Positions 24,551 to 33,733 are shown, counted from the stretch's first letter. The stretch: DNA of 64,000 nt from Paenibacillus ihumii (GCF_001403875.1 NZ_LN884299.1:1178117-1242116), one strand, 5' to 3'. Notes: generated by a model not told the origin, from the letters alone. Translations and numbers: made by a program.

Positions 24551-26161
24551 ATGGGCATTAGGGTATTGCTGGCCGATGATGAGCCCGTGATTATACGGGG
24601 GCTGAAAAAACTGGTTTCATGGGACAAGCTCGGGCTGACGATTGTCGGAGAAGCTAACGACGGGAACGAACTCCGGGAGCTTATTCGGGCATGTGATCCG
24701 GATTTGATTATTAGCGATATTAGTATGCCGGGCTGCAGCGGGATTGATATAATCCGGGAAATTCACCAGAAGGAGTTGCAGGTCAAGGTTGTGTTTATTA
24801 GCGCTTATCAGGAATTTGCCTATGCCAAGCAGGCTATTCAGTACGGGGCGCTCGATTATTTGGTAAAGCCGGTCATCAAGGCTCAGCTGGAGAAGGTCGT
24901 CGCCAGAGCGGTAGCCTTGATCCGCGAGGAAACAGAGGGCGAGCGCGCAAAGGAAATGCTCGATCATTATGAGCGGAAAAATCGTACGGTAACGATCGAA
25001 GAGCTGTTGGATAGCCTGACGGATGGGAATCGAAGAGCGGCAGCCGAGCTGATCCAACTAGGGGCAATCGCCGTCAGCCGGTACACGACGGTATGCCTCC
25101 TTGATACGGATACGGATAGCGAAGCGGGGGAAGGGGCATCCCGTTGGGAGGAAAGGGAGCGGAAGCTGGTTCAATTTGCATTGAACAACATTATTAAAGA
25201 AACGATAGACGCTGCTGGAAATGCGCTTATGTTCCATAAGGAAGGGCAATTTGGCATTTTGGTACAGCACGAAACCCAGGAAGAGCCGACTCGGCTTGCG
25301 GAGGATTTGCATGAGAAGATCAACGGTTATTTGAAGCTGAATGTGTCCATTGGCGTAGGGTTAGCGGTGGCCGGAGCCGAGGAAGCGGATCATTCGTATC
25401 AAACCGCTCTGAAAGCGCTTAGAAGAAAATATTTCCTTGGCCTGAACCGGGTTATTCAATACGAGCTCAACGCGGGTTTCGAAGCCGCCGAGGATTGCAG
25501 CCTTCCGCTGTCCGGGATGCAGGCATCGCTTGTGAAGGCTTTGACCTCACAGCAAAAGGACCAGATTCGTCTGCTGACGGAGCAGCTGCTTCATTTAATC
25601 AGGCAGCAGGCTGGCGGCAGCAAGAACGTGGCGGTTTCGAGCGTTTATAATACGATCCTTGTGCTGGAGCAGGAGATGTCCCGCATCGGGATTGCGGCGG
25701 AGCTAAGCGACCACGGTCAAGCCCCGCTGCTTGACCGGCTGTCTGCCTGCAGCACCTATGAAGGTTTGAGAAGAGAATTCGAAGCAGTTGTGCGGCAGAT
25801 TTGCGAGCGAATGGCCCACAAGCTGACGAATAAGGAAGCCTTGCAGCTAGGGGAGATCAAAACGTATATCGAAGAGCATTACGCAGAGAATATTACGCTG
25901 GATTCCATGGCTGCGAGGATCTATATGAACCCTTACTATTTCAGCAGCTTTTTTAAGAAGCATACAGGGCAGAACTTCAAGCAGTATCTGACGGAGGTGC
26001 GCATGAAGCATGCGGTTCGCCTCTTGCTTGAGACCGATATGATGATTTACGAAATCTCCGATTGTGTAGGGTATAACAACGCTAGGCATTTTAGCGACAT
26101 GTTCAAGAAAATGTACGGCAAGCTTCCGCAGGAATACAAGCAAGCCGCTAGACTCGAATAG
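24551..26161 (+). CDS. YesN-like response regulator (receiver plus AraC HTH)
   Basis: The 536-residue protein has an N-terminal receiver domain with the acidic pair DDE at residues 9-11, phosphoacceptor Asp56 in LIISDISMPG, and the conserved KP in LDYLVKPV. A middle region of about 270 residues and a C-terminal AraC double HTH (about residues 435-535; DSMAARIYMNPYYFSSFFKKHTGQNFKQYL and YEISDCVGYNNARHFSDMFKKMYG) follow. I chose the ATG at 24551, nine bases after GGGAGG; an in-frame extension upstream to 24425 has no domain. The histidine-kinase gene starts 12 bases downstream, with its ribosome site overlapping this stop. It probably activates its own promoter, the GH43 at 21626 and the importer at 28131. 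Confidence 0.92.
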   Translation: MGIRVLLADDEPVIIRGLKKLVSWDKLGLTIVGEANDGNELRELIRACDPDLIISDISMPGCSGIDIIREIHQKELQVKVVFISAYQEFAYAKQAIQYGALDYLVKPVIKAQLEKVVARAVALIREETEGERAKEMLDHYERKNRTVTIEELLDSLTDGNRRAAAELIQLGAIAVSRYTTVCLLDTDTDSEAGEGASRWEERERKLVQFALNNIIKETIDAAGNALMFHKEGQFGILVQHETQEEPTRLAEDLHEKINGYLKLNVSIGVGLAVAGAEEADHSYQTALKALRRKYFLGLNRVIQYELNAGFEAAEDCSLPLSGMQASLVKALTSQQKDQIRLLTEQLLHLIRQQAGGSKNVAVSSVYNTILVLEQEMSRIGIAAELSDHGQAPLLDRLSACSTYEGLRREFEAVVRQICERMAHKLTNKEALQLGEIKTYIEEHYAENITLDSMAARIYMNPYYFSSFFKKHTGQNFKQYLTEVRMKHAVRLLLETDMMIYEISDCVGYNNARHFSDMFKKMYGKLPQEYKQAARLE

Positions 26162-26172
26162 GAGAACTGCGT

Positions 26173-27933
26173 ATGCGCTTATGGGGCCGCAAGTTTACTA
26201 GCATATTCGTTAAATTCTCGGGGGCCTTTATTTTGGTGGGCCTGATTCCTCTGTTTGCGCTCAGTCTGTTCTCGGTGAATATATTCACGGGATACGTAGA
26301 GCGGTACACGACCGGCAATTTGCATCAGATGATACTGTATATGAGCTATAATCTGAATTCGGCGTTCAACCAGTACAACGAGGTGTCCAAGCTGATGTAC
26401 ACCGGAAGGTATGAGGGGTACGTCGAGAGCTCAAGCCAGAACCAAACTTACAATGTCAACGAACTGGAGCAAATCAACAGTATTCCGGTTGATTCTTTTT
26501 TAAAGACGGTGCTGTATAGCGATTCATATATTAGCAGCGTTTATTTTGTTCGCGAGAGTGACGGGAAGCTCTATTATCAGGAGAAGGAAAACAAGGGGCT
26601 GAATCCGGAGCTGCTTCCATATCAGGAATGGCGCCGGCAAATGAGCGGCAATCCCTCGAAATTGGCGATTTTTCCTACGCATCCCGACGGATACTTTCCG
26701 ACCTCCAACCGGAAGGTATTTACGATCGCCCGAAATTTGATCGATATTTCCGGCCGCGTTACGGCTGAACCCAAAGTCGTAGGCACTTTATTTCTCGATG
26801 TAGACACGGCTATTTTCGATCAGTTCCTTAAGGAACTGAATTTAGGGGAGAAGGACGAGCTGTATTTGCTGGACGGAGAGGGCCATGTCTATTTCAGCAA
26901 TAAAGAACACTCTTCAGCGGATGGGAAGCGGCTGTCGCTCGGGCCGGACCGCGGGATGATGGTTATGTCGGAGCCGATTCCGTTCCTTGACGGCAGCCTA
27001 ACGGCCCGCATTCATCGTGAATCGCTGTTTGAGCAGCTGTTTTCCGTGCGCATGACGATCTTTATCGCTATTGCTCTGTGCTCCATAGCTCTCGTTATTA
27101 TGGGTACCTGGTTTTCCAGGCGGCTATCGGCTCCGATACTTACCCTGATGAGGCAAATGAGCAAGGTCGAATCTGGAAACCTCAATACTCGGGTCGAAAT
27201 TCAGAGCAATGACGAGCTTGGCCGGCTCAGCTACAGCTTCAATCGAATGGTCGAGCGCTTGAAGGCGTATATCGACGAGGCTTACGTCGCCCAGATCAAG
27301 CAGAAGCAGACTGAGCTGAACGCACTGAAAAGCCAGATTCGTCCGCATTATCTGTATAATACGCTTGAGGTCATAAGAATGAATGCGGTGGACAAGGATC
27401 AGGATGAGGTGGCGGATATGATTCTCTCCCTCTCCAATCAATTAAAATACGTCATCGACTACGGCGAAGAGAAGGTGAGCCTTCGCAGCGAGCTGGAGCA
27501 TTTGCAGGACTATTTCTATATTATTTCGGTCCGTTACGACAAGCGCTTTGAGCTTCATACCAGCATTGCGCCGGAGGTCGATTTGGATACCCAGGTTCTG
27601 AAGCTGTCCCTGCAGCCGATCGTAGAGAATGCCATTCAGCACGGACTTAAGCAAAAAGGCAAAGGAACGGTAGGAGTGACGGTAGAGAAGCGTGACCATA
27701 AGCTAATCATCACTGTGTATGACGATGGAATCGGGATGGACCGGGAGAAATTGGACAGCATCCATTGTGCACTGAATGATTCTGAGGCGCCGGGGAAGAA
27801 CGTTGGTCTAAAAAATGTGCACGAACGGATCAAATCGGTGTTTGGCGAGCAATATGGCCTTTCAATCAACAGCCGGGAGCATGTCGGCACTTCGGTGCTG
27901 CTCGCTTTTCCAGCAGCCGAGGAGCTTAGCTAG
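26173..27933 (+). CDS. YesM-like sensor histidine kinase
   Basis: This 586-residue kinase has transmembrane helices at about residues 11-35 and 291-314 bounding an extracellular sensor of about 255 residues. A HAMP linker and the HPK7-type dimerization motif LKSQIRPHYLYNTLEVIRMNA follow, with His392 as the likely phosphosite. The ATPase domain shows the N box PIVENAIQHGLKQKGKG (about 482) and DDGIGMD (about 517). It is paired with the YesN-like regulator immediately upstream and is followed by a binding protein and permeases, the usual arrangement where the sensor detects the imported sugar, sometimes together with the binding protein. Ligand unknown. Confidence 0.92.
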   Translation: MRLWGRKFTSIFVKFSGAFILVGLIPLFALSLFSVNIFTGYVERYTTGNLHQMILYMSYNLNSAFNQYNEVSKLMYTGRYEGYVESSSQNQTYNVNELEQINSIPVDSFLKTVLYSDSYISSVYFVRESDGKLYYQEKENKGLNPELLPYQEWRRQMSGNPSKLAIFPTHPDGYFPTSNRKVFTIARNLIDISGRVTAEPKVVGTLFLDVDTAIFDQFLKELNLGEKDELYLLDGEGHVYFSNKEHSSADGKRLSLGPDRGMMVMSEPIPFLDGSLTARIHRESLFEQLFSVRMTIFIAIALCSIALVIMGTWFSRRLSAPILTLMRQMSKVESGNLNTRVEIQSNDELGRLSYSFNRMVERLKAYIDEAYVAQIKQKQTELNALKSQIRPHYLYNTLEVIRMNAVDKDQDEVADMILSLSNQLKYVIDYGEEKVSLRSELEHLQDYFYIISVRYDKRFELHTSIAPEVDLDTQVLKLSLQPIVENAIQHGLKQKGKGTVGVTVEKRDHKLIITVYDDGIGMDREKLDSIHCALNDSEAPGKNVGLKNVHERIKSVFGEQYGLSINSREHVGTSVLLAFPAAEELS

Positions 27934-27982
27934 CTTCGTGGCGAACGGGAGGGAAGCCTCTCGTTCGCTTTTGTTTTTTGTT

Positions 27983-28046
27983 CTTAAAATAGCGCAGGCG
28001 GCGCTTAAAAAAGTTCATTCTAATCAAGAAATGAGGATGCTATGCT
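27983..28046 (+). promoter_or_regulatory. Promoter with 21-bp direct repeat (regulon box), upstream of importer operon
   Basis: CTTAAAAT at 27983 and CTTAAAAA at 28004 are spaced 21 bp; TATGCT at 28041 starts 37 bp after the second copy and is a plausible -10, with only a weak -35. The geometry repeats that at 21497 and 24330. Confidence 0.65.
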
Positions 28047-28054
28047 GTTAACAA

Positions 28055-28068
28055 GGGAAACGCTTACA
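28055..28068 (-). promoter_or_regulatory. cre site (CcpA box)
   Basis: On the minus strand TGTAAGCGTTTCCC matches the cre consensus TGWAARCGYTWNCW at 13 of 14 positions. It starts 8 bases after the candidate -10, so CcpA bound there would block transcription of the importer operon when glucose is present. Confidence 0.7.
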
Positions 28069-28130
28069 GATGATGCGCACATCGGCTACGCGTTTCCGCC
28101 TAGAGGCAAAAAGGGAGGTTATTCAAGACC

Positions 28131-29462
28131 ATGTTTAGAAAAACGCTGTTGAAATTATCGATATTACTATTGGCTGCGACAACGATGCTAACTGCATGCG
28201 GCGGCAACAATAGCGCCAATACCCTGGGGGAAAGCTCCGGCGGAAACGCGGCGCAGGGGGGAGCCAAAGAGGTTTCATTTACGATCGGATACGCTTCCGG
28301 CGACCCGGCAACAAAAAAGGCGATTGCCGATACGGTTAAGAAGTTTATGGAGATTAATCCGCATATCAAGATAAAAGATTTGAGCGAAACGACGTCATCG
28401 GCCTATCTGGATTGGCTGAAGACGAAAGATGCCGTCGGAGAATTTCCGGATCTGGTAGAAATGCGAGACACGGAAGTGTTCGCGGATGCAGGGAAGATCG
28501 TAGAGCTGCCTGCGGATTTGCTTGATTTGTTCGATTCTCCGCCTGAAGTGGATGGCAAGGTGTGGAATGCTCCGCTCCAGGTCAACGCGCCGCAAGGAAT
28601 CATTTACAGCAAGAAGGCGTATGCGGATGCCGGAATCACCGAGTTGCCGAAAACATATGACGAGTTTATTGAGATCCAGGAAAAGCTGAAAGCAACCGGC
28701 ATTTCTCCGATCGTCGTAGGCGGTAAAGATATATTCCATATGGGCTTCTGGGTCAATAAATTCCTCATAGATGCGGTGTATGTCGAGGATCCGGATTGGA
28801 ACTCCAAGCGTACAGCGCAGCAGGTTAGCTTCACCGACGAAAAAGTCGTTCAAGCCATGACGGATTTCAAAGAGCTGTTCCAAAAGTACGTCGACAAAGG
28901 CTGGCTCAGCACCGGAGATAACCAGACAGCTTCGATCCTCGTTAGCGGCAAAGCTGCGCAGCTGTATTCCGGCACCTGGATGTTCACGCAAATTGCTGAA
29001 GCCGATCCTAATTTTGAATTCGGATTTTATGCTGTTCCTGACCGCGAAGGCAAGATCAATGTGATTGGGCTGCCATCTCCTGCAGGCTGGTCCATTTCGA
29101 CAGAAGCGTCCGCAGATGCAGACAAGGTCGAAGCGATCAAACAATTCATCCGTTTCTTCTTCGAGCCGGAGAATTACTCGAAATATTTGGCAAGCATTAA
29201 CGCTATTCCCGCAACCAAAGCAGAGGTGACCTACGAAACGAGCGAGCAAATGCAGGTTGCGCTAGATCTGATCGCTGATCCGAATGTAAATAAATCTTTG
29301 GCGATCAACAATTGGTGGGGCGACAATTTGATTCCTCCGCAATTCCGCAACTGGTACTATAAGCTGCTGCAGGAGCTTGTGGTGAAGGACGGAGATGTTA
29401 AGGACTACATGAAGCAAGCGGATACAGAATATGACAACCAGGTGAAAGCGAACGCCATGTAA
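28131..29462 (+). CDS. CUT1 extracellular solute-binding lipoprotein
   Basis: The 443-residue protein has a lipoprotein signal with Cys23 after LTA, a Gly/Asn-rich linker and a family 1 binding-protein fold (FTIGYASGDPATKKAIADTVKKF, NAPLQVNAPQGIIYSKKAYADAGI, GKAAQLYSGTWMFTQI). It presents an oligosaccharide to the permease pair encoded downstream. AGGGAGG lies 12 bases before the ATG. Its promoter has the two-component box and a cre site. A hairpin with a UUCG loop separates it from the permeases. It is a different subgroup from the LplA-like protein at 6639 (shorter, with a different C-terminus). The ligand is probably the inducer of the adjacent sensor kinase. Confidence 0.9.
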   Translation: MFRKTLLKLSILLLAATTMLTACGGNNSANTLGESSGGNAAQGGAKEVSFTIGYASGDPATKKAIADTVKKFMEINPHIKIKDLSETTSSAYLDWLKTKDAVGEFPDLVEMRDTEVFADAGKIVELPADLLDLFDSPPEVDGKVWNAPLQVNAPQGIIYSKKAYADAGITELPKTYDEFIEIQEKLKATGISPIVVGGKDIFHMGFWVNKFLIDAVYVEDPDWNSKRTAQQVSFTDEKVVQAMTDFKELFQKYVDKGWLSTGDNQTASILVSGKAAQLYSGTWMFTQIAEADPNFEFGFYAVPDREGKINVIGLPSPAGWSISTEASADADKVEAIKQFIRFFFEPENYSKYLASINAIPATKAEVTYETSEQMQVALDLIADPNVNKSLAINNWWGDNLIPPQFRNWYYKLLQELVVKDGDVKDYMKQADTEYDNQVKANAM

Positions 29463-29481
29463 GGCAGGCATGCTGAGGAGC

Positions 29482-29501
29482 GGAGCCTCTTCGGAGGCTC
29501 C
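29482..29501 (+). terminator. Attenuator hairpin with UUCG loop
   Basis: GGAGCCTC and GAGGCTCC form an 8-bp stem around TTCG between binding protein and permease genes, followed by CTTCTCTTTA. Probably stabilizes the upstream message and cuts permease expression. Confidence 0.75.
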
Positions 29502-29540
29502 CTTCTCTTTATATGCGTGATCGAGGGAGGGAGAGGAACT

Positions 29541-30467
29541 ATGGCTACACCTAAAGTAAACGCAGAGGCAGCGTTTGTTGCCATGAAGAAAAAGAAAAAG
29601 TGGCAGCCTTACGCATTGTATTTCATTCTGCCATCATTTGTATTGTACACCCTCTTCGTGATTGTTCCGACGTTAGGAAGTGTATATTATAGCTTCACCT
29701 CATGGGATGGCATCAGTGCTGATGTCCGATTCATCGGATTGGCCAATTTCGTGGAAATTTGGAACAGCCCCCGGGTGCACAATGCACTGAAAAACACGAT
29801 GGTCCTAACGATCAGTCTTGTTATTCTTGAAAATATCATCGCCATTCTCCTGGCGGTTCTCGTTGATAAAGTACGCTGGCTCAGCAAAATATTCAGGAGC
29901 ATTTTTTACTTTCCGACCCTGCTCAGCGGAATCGTTATGGGATTCGTCTGGGCCATGATGCTGAACTACAACTTCGGCGTCGTGAATCAATTGCTGGACA
30001 AGGTTGGATTAGGCGCATTTGCCGTAGATTGGCTAGGCGACCCCAAATATGCCATGCTGGCCGTCATTTTGTCTACGGTATGGAAGGGCGCAGGCTATTA
30101 TATGATCATTTACCTCGCTGGCCTGCAGGGCATTCCGCAGGAGCTCAATGAAGCGGCGAGCATCGATGGAGCCAATGGCTGGCAGCAGTTTCGCCATATC
30201 ACTTTCCCGCTGTTGGCAGGCTCCGTTACAGTATGTATGGTTCTATCCATGATCAGCGCGCTGAAAATATTCGATCAAATCGCGGTCATGACCGACGGCG
30301 GCCCGGGCTTCGAGACCGAAACCTTGACGTATCTCATCTATAAGGTAGGCTTCGGCGAATTGCGGCAAGGGTTCGGTACCGCCCTGGCGCTGGTATTGTT
30401 CTTCATCATATTGATCATTACCGTATTCCAGGTGAAAGTCCTCCAGAAAAGGGAGGTTGAGATGTGA
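29541..30467 (+). CDS. CUT1 ABC sugar importer permease (MalF-type)
   Basis: A lysine-rich N-terminus (MKKKKKWQPYALYFILPSFVLYTLFVIVPTLGSVYYSF) leads into six helices. The EAA loop is ELNEAASIDGANGWQQFRHITFP. At 308 residues it is a typical MalF-side permease. The ATG at 29541 has GAGAGG and GGGAGG just upstream; a GTG at 29517 in frame is less likely. It overlaps no gene, and the partner permease starts one base after the stop. With that partner it forms the channel for the binding protein at 28131; the ATPase is not encoded here. Confidence 0.9.
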   Translation: MATPKVNAEAAFVAMKKKKKWQPYALYFILPSFVLYTLFVIVPTLGSVYYSFTSWDGISADVRFIGLANFVEIWNSPRVHNALKNTMVLTISLVILENIIAILLAVLVDKVRWLSKIFRSIFYFPTLLSGIVMGFVWAMMLNYNFGVVNQLLDKVGLGAFAVDWLGDPKYAMLAVILSTVWKGAGYYMIIYLAGLQGIPQELNEAASIDGANGWQQFRHITFPLLAGSVTVCMVLSMISALKIFDQIAVMTDGGPGFETETLTYLIYKVGFGELRQGFGTALALVLFFIILIITVFQVKVLQKREVEM

Positions 30468-30468
30468 A

Positions 30469-31305
30469 ATGACGCTGAAAACACGAAAAACTATCATAAA
30501 TCTCGCCGTTTTCCTATTCACGCTTCTGATCGCCGTCATTTTCTTTTTTCCGATTTTCTTTAACCTTATGTCCGCCTTCAAAAGTAATGCCGAAATTATG
30601 AGGGACGCGATTTCCTTTCCGAAGTCATTGTACCTGGAGAGCTTCAAATATTTATTGACGGAAACGAACTATCCGTTAGCCATTATTAACAGCTTGATCC
30701 TGACCGTCGTATCGATCCTGTTCCAGGTCGTCATCATTCCGATGGCAGGCTACGCGATCCAGCGCAGAAATGCAAAATGGACAAGATTCATGTTCGTATA
30801 TTTCCTGGCTGGAATGATGATTCCGTTCCAGGCTTACATGATTCCGCTGTTCAAGGAGCTGAAGCTGCTTGGGCTCTACGGCAGCCTGGCTGGGCCGGTC
30901 ATGATTTACATCGCCGGAGCAGTTGGCTTCGGCAGCCTGCTATATTCCAGCTTCGTTAAAGGTATTCCGCTTGAAATCGAGGAAGCGGCGGAAATCGACG
31001 GCTGTTCCAAGGTAAGAACGTTCTGGATGATCGTTTTTCCGCTGCTGGGGCCCGTTACGGCGAGTATGGTCGTGTTGAACGGCCTCGGAATCTGGAATGA
31101 TTTCCTGATGCCCATGCTGGTGCTTCCGTCCGGCCAGCCGAAGACGATGGTCGTGGAGATCTATCGTTACATCGGTGAATTCTCCTCTCGCTGGGATATG
31201 ATTTTTGCCGGGACCACAATGTCTGTCGTGCCGGTGCTCATTGCCTTTATTTTCCTGCAAAAGTATTTCGTCAAGGGAATCGCCGCAGGAGCAACCAAAG
31301 GTTAG
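30469..31305 (+). CDS. CUT1 ABC sugar importer permease (MalG-type)
   Basis: This 278-residue permease pairs with the preceding one. It has the MalG-type start (FLFTLLIAVIFFFPIFFNLMSAFKSNAEIM), the EAA loop LEIEEAAEIDGCSKVRTFWMIVFP and the usual C-terminus FLQKYFVKGIAAGATKG. The ATG at 30469 lies one base after the previous stop, with GGGAGG inside the end of the upstream gene, so the two are translationally coupled. A terminator follows at 31336. No ATPase gene is linked. Confidence 0.9.
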   Translation: MTLKTRKTIINLAVFLFTLLIAVIFFFPIFFNLMSAFKSNAEIMRDAISFPKSLYLESFKYLLTETNYPLAIINSLILTVVSILFQVVIIPMAGYAIQRRNAKWTRFMFVYFLAGMMIPFQAYMIPLFKELKLLGLYGSLAGPVMIYIAGAVGFGSLLYSSFVKGIPLEIEEAAEIDGCSKVRTFWMIVFPLLGPVTASMVVLNGLGIWNDFLMPMLVLPSGQPKTMVVEIYRYIGEFSSRWDMIFAGTTMSVVPVLIAFIFLQKYFVKGIAAGATKG

Positions 31306-31335
31306 AAAGGATAAGCAGGGAATCATCGCTTGCAT

Positions 31336-31371
31336 ACAGCCGGAGTATTCTGCTCCGGCTGTGCTTGTTTT
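31336..31371 (+). terminator. Terminator after permease genes
   Basis: ACAGCCGGAG and CTCCGGCTGT form a 10-bp stem with a 7-base loop, followed by GCTTGTTTTT. Read-through would express the beta-helix hydrolase behind it at a lower level. Confidence 0.8.
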
Positions 31372-31408
31372 TGCACAGATAAAAACTAAGGATTGCTGGA
31401 GGATGCAG

Positions 31409-32866
31409 ATGAATAAAACCGTTATATATTCGGCACCGGAAGGAGCCGTTGGCTCGAAGGATTATCGAGTACGCGTTCGGGCCGGGGATGAGGCATGGCA
31501 GGAGCTGTTCGTTTATGAGGTACAAGTAGATATGCATGACGTGCGCAAGGCGTCGATGGCTTATTTTGACCGTGAGGGCATCGCCGAGATCGAAATTGAA
31601 TGCTTGTATACAGAAATAAGCGCTGTGGTTATCCGTCCGCTCTCCGCACTAATTAAGGCAGACCGCGACAGCGGGCTAATCCGTTTTACGGTCGATCGCT
31701 CCGTCAAATTATCGGTCGAGATCAATGGCGAGCGGTTCCGCAACCTGCATCTGTTTGTCGGAGAGCCGGAACAGGATGCTCCCCAGCCGGGGGATCCGGG
31801 AGTGTTAGTGCTGGAGCGCCCGGGCAGAACGGCGATTCATCGTGCCGCGGACATATTGAGATTGGCCCAGACACCGCTGAATGGCTCGGGGCAGGCGCCT
31901 GACATCATTTATTTTGCCCCGGGGCTGCACTATATCGAAGAAACGATACTGCGGATTCCGTCCGGCAAAACGGTGTATATCGCAGGCGGTGCTGTTGTTG
32001 TGGGCTCGTTGGTTTGCGAACATGTACAGGATGTAACCATTAAAGGAAGAGGTGTGCTGTATTTATCCGAATATCACAGATATTCAGCCTTTCGCGGCAT
32101 CCGCATCGGGTTTTCGCAAAATATCGAGGTAGAGGGACTAATTCTCATCGATCCTCCTCACTATAGTATTTATATCGGAAAATCGAGCCATATCCGCATC
32201 AGGAACTTTAAATCCTTCAGCACAAGAGGCTGGTCGGATGGCATCGATATAATGGCCAGCTCGGATATTGAGATCGATGATGTGTTCCTTCGTACCTCGG
32301 ATGATTGCATCGCTGTCTACGGAAGCCGCTGGGACTATAGAGGAGGCACGAGCCGCATAAAGATCCGCAATTCGGTATTATGGGCCGATGTCGCGCATCC
32401 GTTAATGATCGGTACGCATGGCGATTACGATCAGGACGGGGATACGATTGAAGATATCGTATATCAGAATTTGGATATTCTTGAGCATCATGAGCCCCAA
32501 GAGAACTATTGGGGAGCAATGGCAATCAATGCGGGAGACAAGAACATTGTTCGCAATGTTCTTTATGATAACATTCGCGTAGAACCCTTTGAACTGGGGC
32601 AATTGGTCGATATCCGGGTAGTGCATAATCCCGATTACAACCCTGCGCCTGGCACACGAATTGAGAATATTACTTTTCGAAATATCAGTTATACGGGGGA
32701 TAATGCCAAGCCGAACCGGATTTACGGATATGATCAGGAGAGAATTGTCGACGGAGTGACATTCATTCAACTGAAAATCAACGGGCAAACGATACTTCAC
32801 GCAGACGAGGGGAATTTTCAGATCAATGAGTACGCCCGTAACGTTAAGTTTTTAGCTGAATCATAG
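31409..32866 (+). CDS. Right-handed beta-helix glycosidase (GH28/GH49-like)
   Basis: This 485-residue protein has an N-terminal beta-sandwich of about 130 residues and a pectin-lyase-like right-handed beta-helix. The segment WSDGIDIMASSDIEIDDVFLR then TSDDCIAVYG carries the three aspartates of GH28/GH49-type inverting hydrolases (SDG and SDD). The polygalacturonase His motif GHG is not obvious (IGTHGDYD may replace it), so it is not a standard polygalacturonase; the N-terminal sandwich is reminiscent of GH49 dextranases. No signal peptide, so intracellular. The ATG at 31409 has TGGAGG six bases upstream. It is the last gene of the two-component importer operon, so it probably acts on the imported sugar. 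Confidence 0.8.
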   Translation: MNKTVIYSAPEGAVGSKDYRVRVRAGDEAWQELFVYEVQVDMHDVRKASMAYFDREGIAEIEIECLYTEISAVVIRPLSALIKADRDSGLIRFTVDRSVKLSVEINGERFRNLHLFVGEPEQDAPQPGDPGVLVLERPGRTAIHRAADILRLAQTPLNGSGQAPDIIYFAPGLHYIEETILRIPSGKTVYIAGGAVVVGSLVCEHVQDVTIKGRGVLYLSEYHRYSAFRGIRIGFSQNIEVEGLILIDPPHYSIYIGKSSHIRIRNFKSFSTRGWSDGIDIMASSDIEIDDVFLRTSDDCIAVYGSRWDYRGGTSRIKIRNSVLWADVAHPLMIGTHGDYDQDGDTIEDIVYQNLDILEHHEPQENYWGAMAINAGDKNIVRNVLYDNIRVEPFELGQLVDIRVVHNPDYNPAPGTRIENITFRNISYTGDNAKPNRIYGYDQERIVDGVTFIQLKINGQTILHADEGNFQINEYARNVKFLAES

Positions 32867-32884
32867 TCATTGCATAACGAAATA

Positions 32885-32929
32885 GAGCCTAATCCGGCAT
32901 CGCCGATTTCGGCAATGCAGATTAGGCTC
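32885..32929. terminator. Bidirectional terminator between convergent operons
   Basis: GAGCCTAATC pairs with GATTAGGCTC, with an inner GCCGATTTCGGC stem. It lies between the beta-helix gene and the convergent kduD gene. Confidence 0.85.
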
Positions 32930-32957
32930 AAAATTACTGGGGGATAAATCCAATGAA

Positions 32958-33710
32958 TTATCTGGCCATCCAACCGCCGTCAACGCAGAGGACGTGGCCG
33001 TTCAAATAGTCGGAGGCTGAAGAGGCCAGGAATACCGCTGGGCCCTTGAGATCCTCCGGCGTTCCCCAGCGTCCGGCAGGAATTCGCTCGGTTATTGAAG
33101 TGTAGCGATTCTCGTCCGCGCGAATTTGGGCGGTATTATCCGTAACCATATAACCGGGAGCAATCCCGTTAACCTGGACGCCGCCGCCTGCCCATTCGTT
33201 GGCGAAGGCCTTGGTCAGCCCGGCAACGCCATGCTTGCTGGCCGTATACCCTGGAACGTTGATGCCGCCTTGATAGGAGAGCATCGAGCAGATGTTGATG
33301 ATTTTGCCGCTGCCTCTCTCCAGCATATGGCGCCCTGCGATCTGGGACAGCAGGAATACCGTATTGAGGTTCAGGTCAAGGACATCGGACCAATCCTTCG
33401 CGCTATGATCCTTAGCCGGCGTACGGCGTATAATTCCTGCATTGTTCACCAGGATGTCGATTTGGCCCGTGAGCTTGAGCGCCTCGTTAAAGGTTGCTTC
33501 CAGCTTGCTATGATCGCTCAAATCGACTTGAACGACGGTTGCCTTTCTTCCAAGGCCCTTGATTTGCTTTACAGTTTCTTCGCTAGGACCCAGGGAGACG
33601 CAGACGACATCCGCTCCAGCTTCGGCAAGCCCGATGGCGATGCCTTGTCCCAATCCGCCGGTAGTGCCTGTTACCAGAGCGGTTTTGCCTGTTAAATCGA
33701 ACAATTTCAT
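32958..33710 (-). CDS. kduD: 2-dehydro-3-deoxy-D-gluconate 5-dehydrogenase (SDR)
   Basis: A classical short-chain dehydrogenase of 250 residues: TGTTGGLGQGIA cofactor loop, NNAG, the catalytic YTASK pair after a serine in ICSMLSYQGG, and the C-terminus LNGHVLCVDGGWMAR typical of KduD. It reduces 3-deoxy-hexulosonate at C5 to 2-keto-3-deoxygluconate with NAD(P)H, the second step of 5-keto-4-deoxyuronate catabolism. AAGGAGAG precedes the start. It is the last gene of a kduI-deoR-kduD operon, and the link to kduI makes the function secure. Kinase and aldolase (kdgK, kdgA) are not in the window. Confidence 0.92.
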   Translation of the reverse strand: MKLFDLTGKTALVTGTTGGLGQGIAIGLAEAGADVVCVSLGPSEETVKQIKGLGRKATVVQVDLSDHSKLEATFNEALKLTGQIDILVNNAGIIRRTPAKDHSAKDWSDVLDLNLNTVFLLSQIAGRHMLERGSGKIINICSMLSYQGGINVPGYTASKHGVAGLTKAFANEWAGGGVQVNGIAPGYMVTDNTAQIRADENRYTSITERIPAGRWGTPEDLKGPAVFLASSASDYLNGHVLCVDGGWMAR

Positions 33711-33733
33711 GGGTTGGACTCTCCTTTATGATT

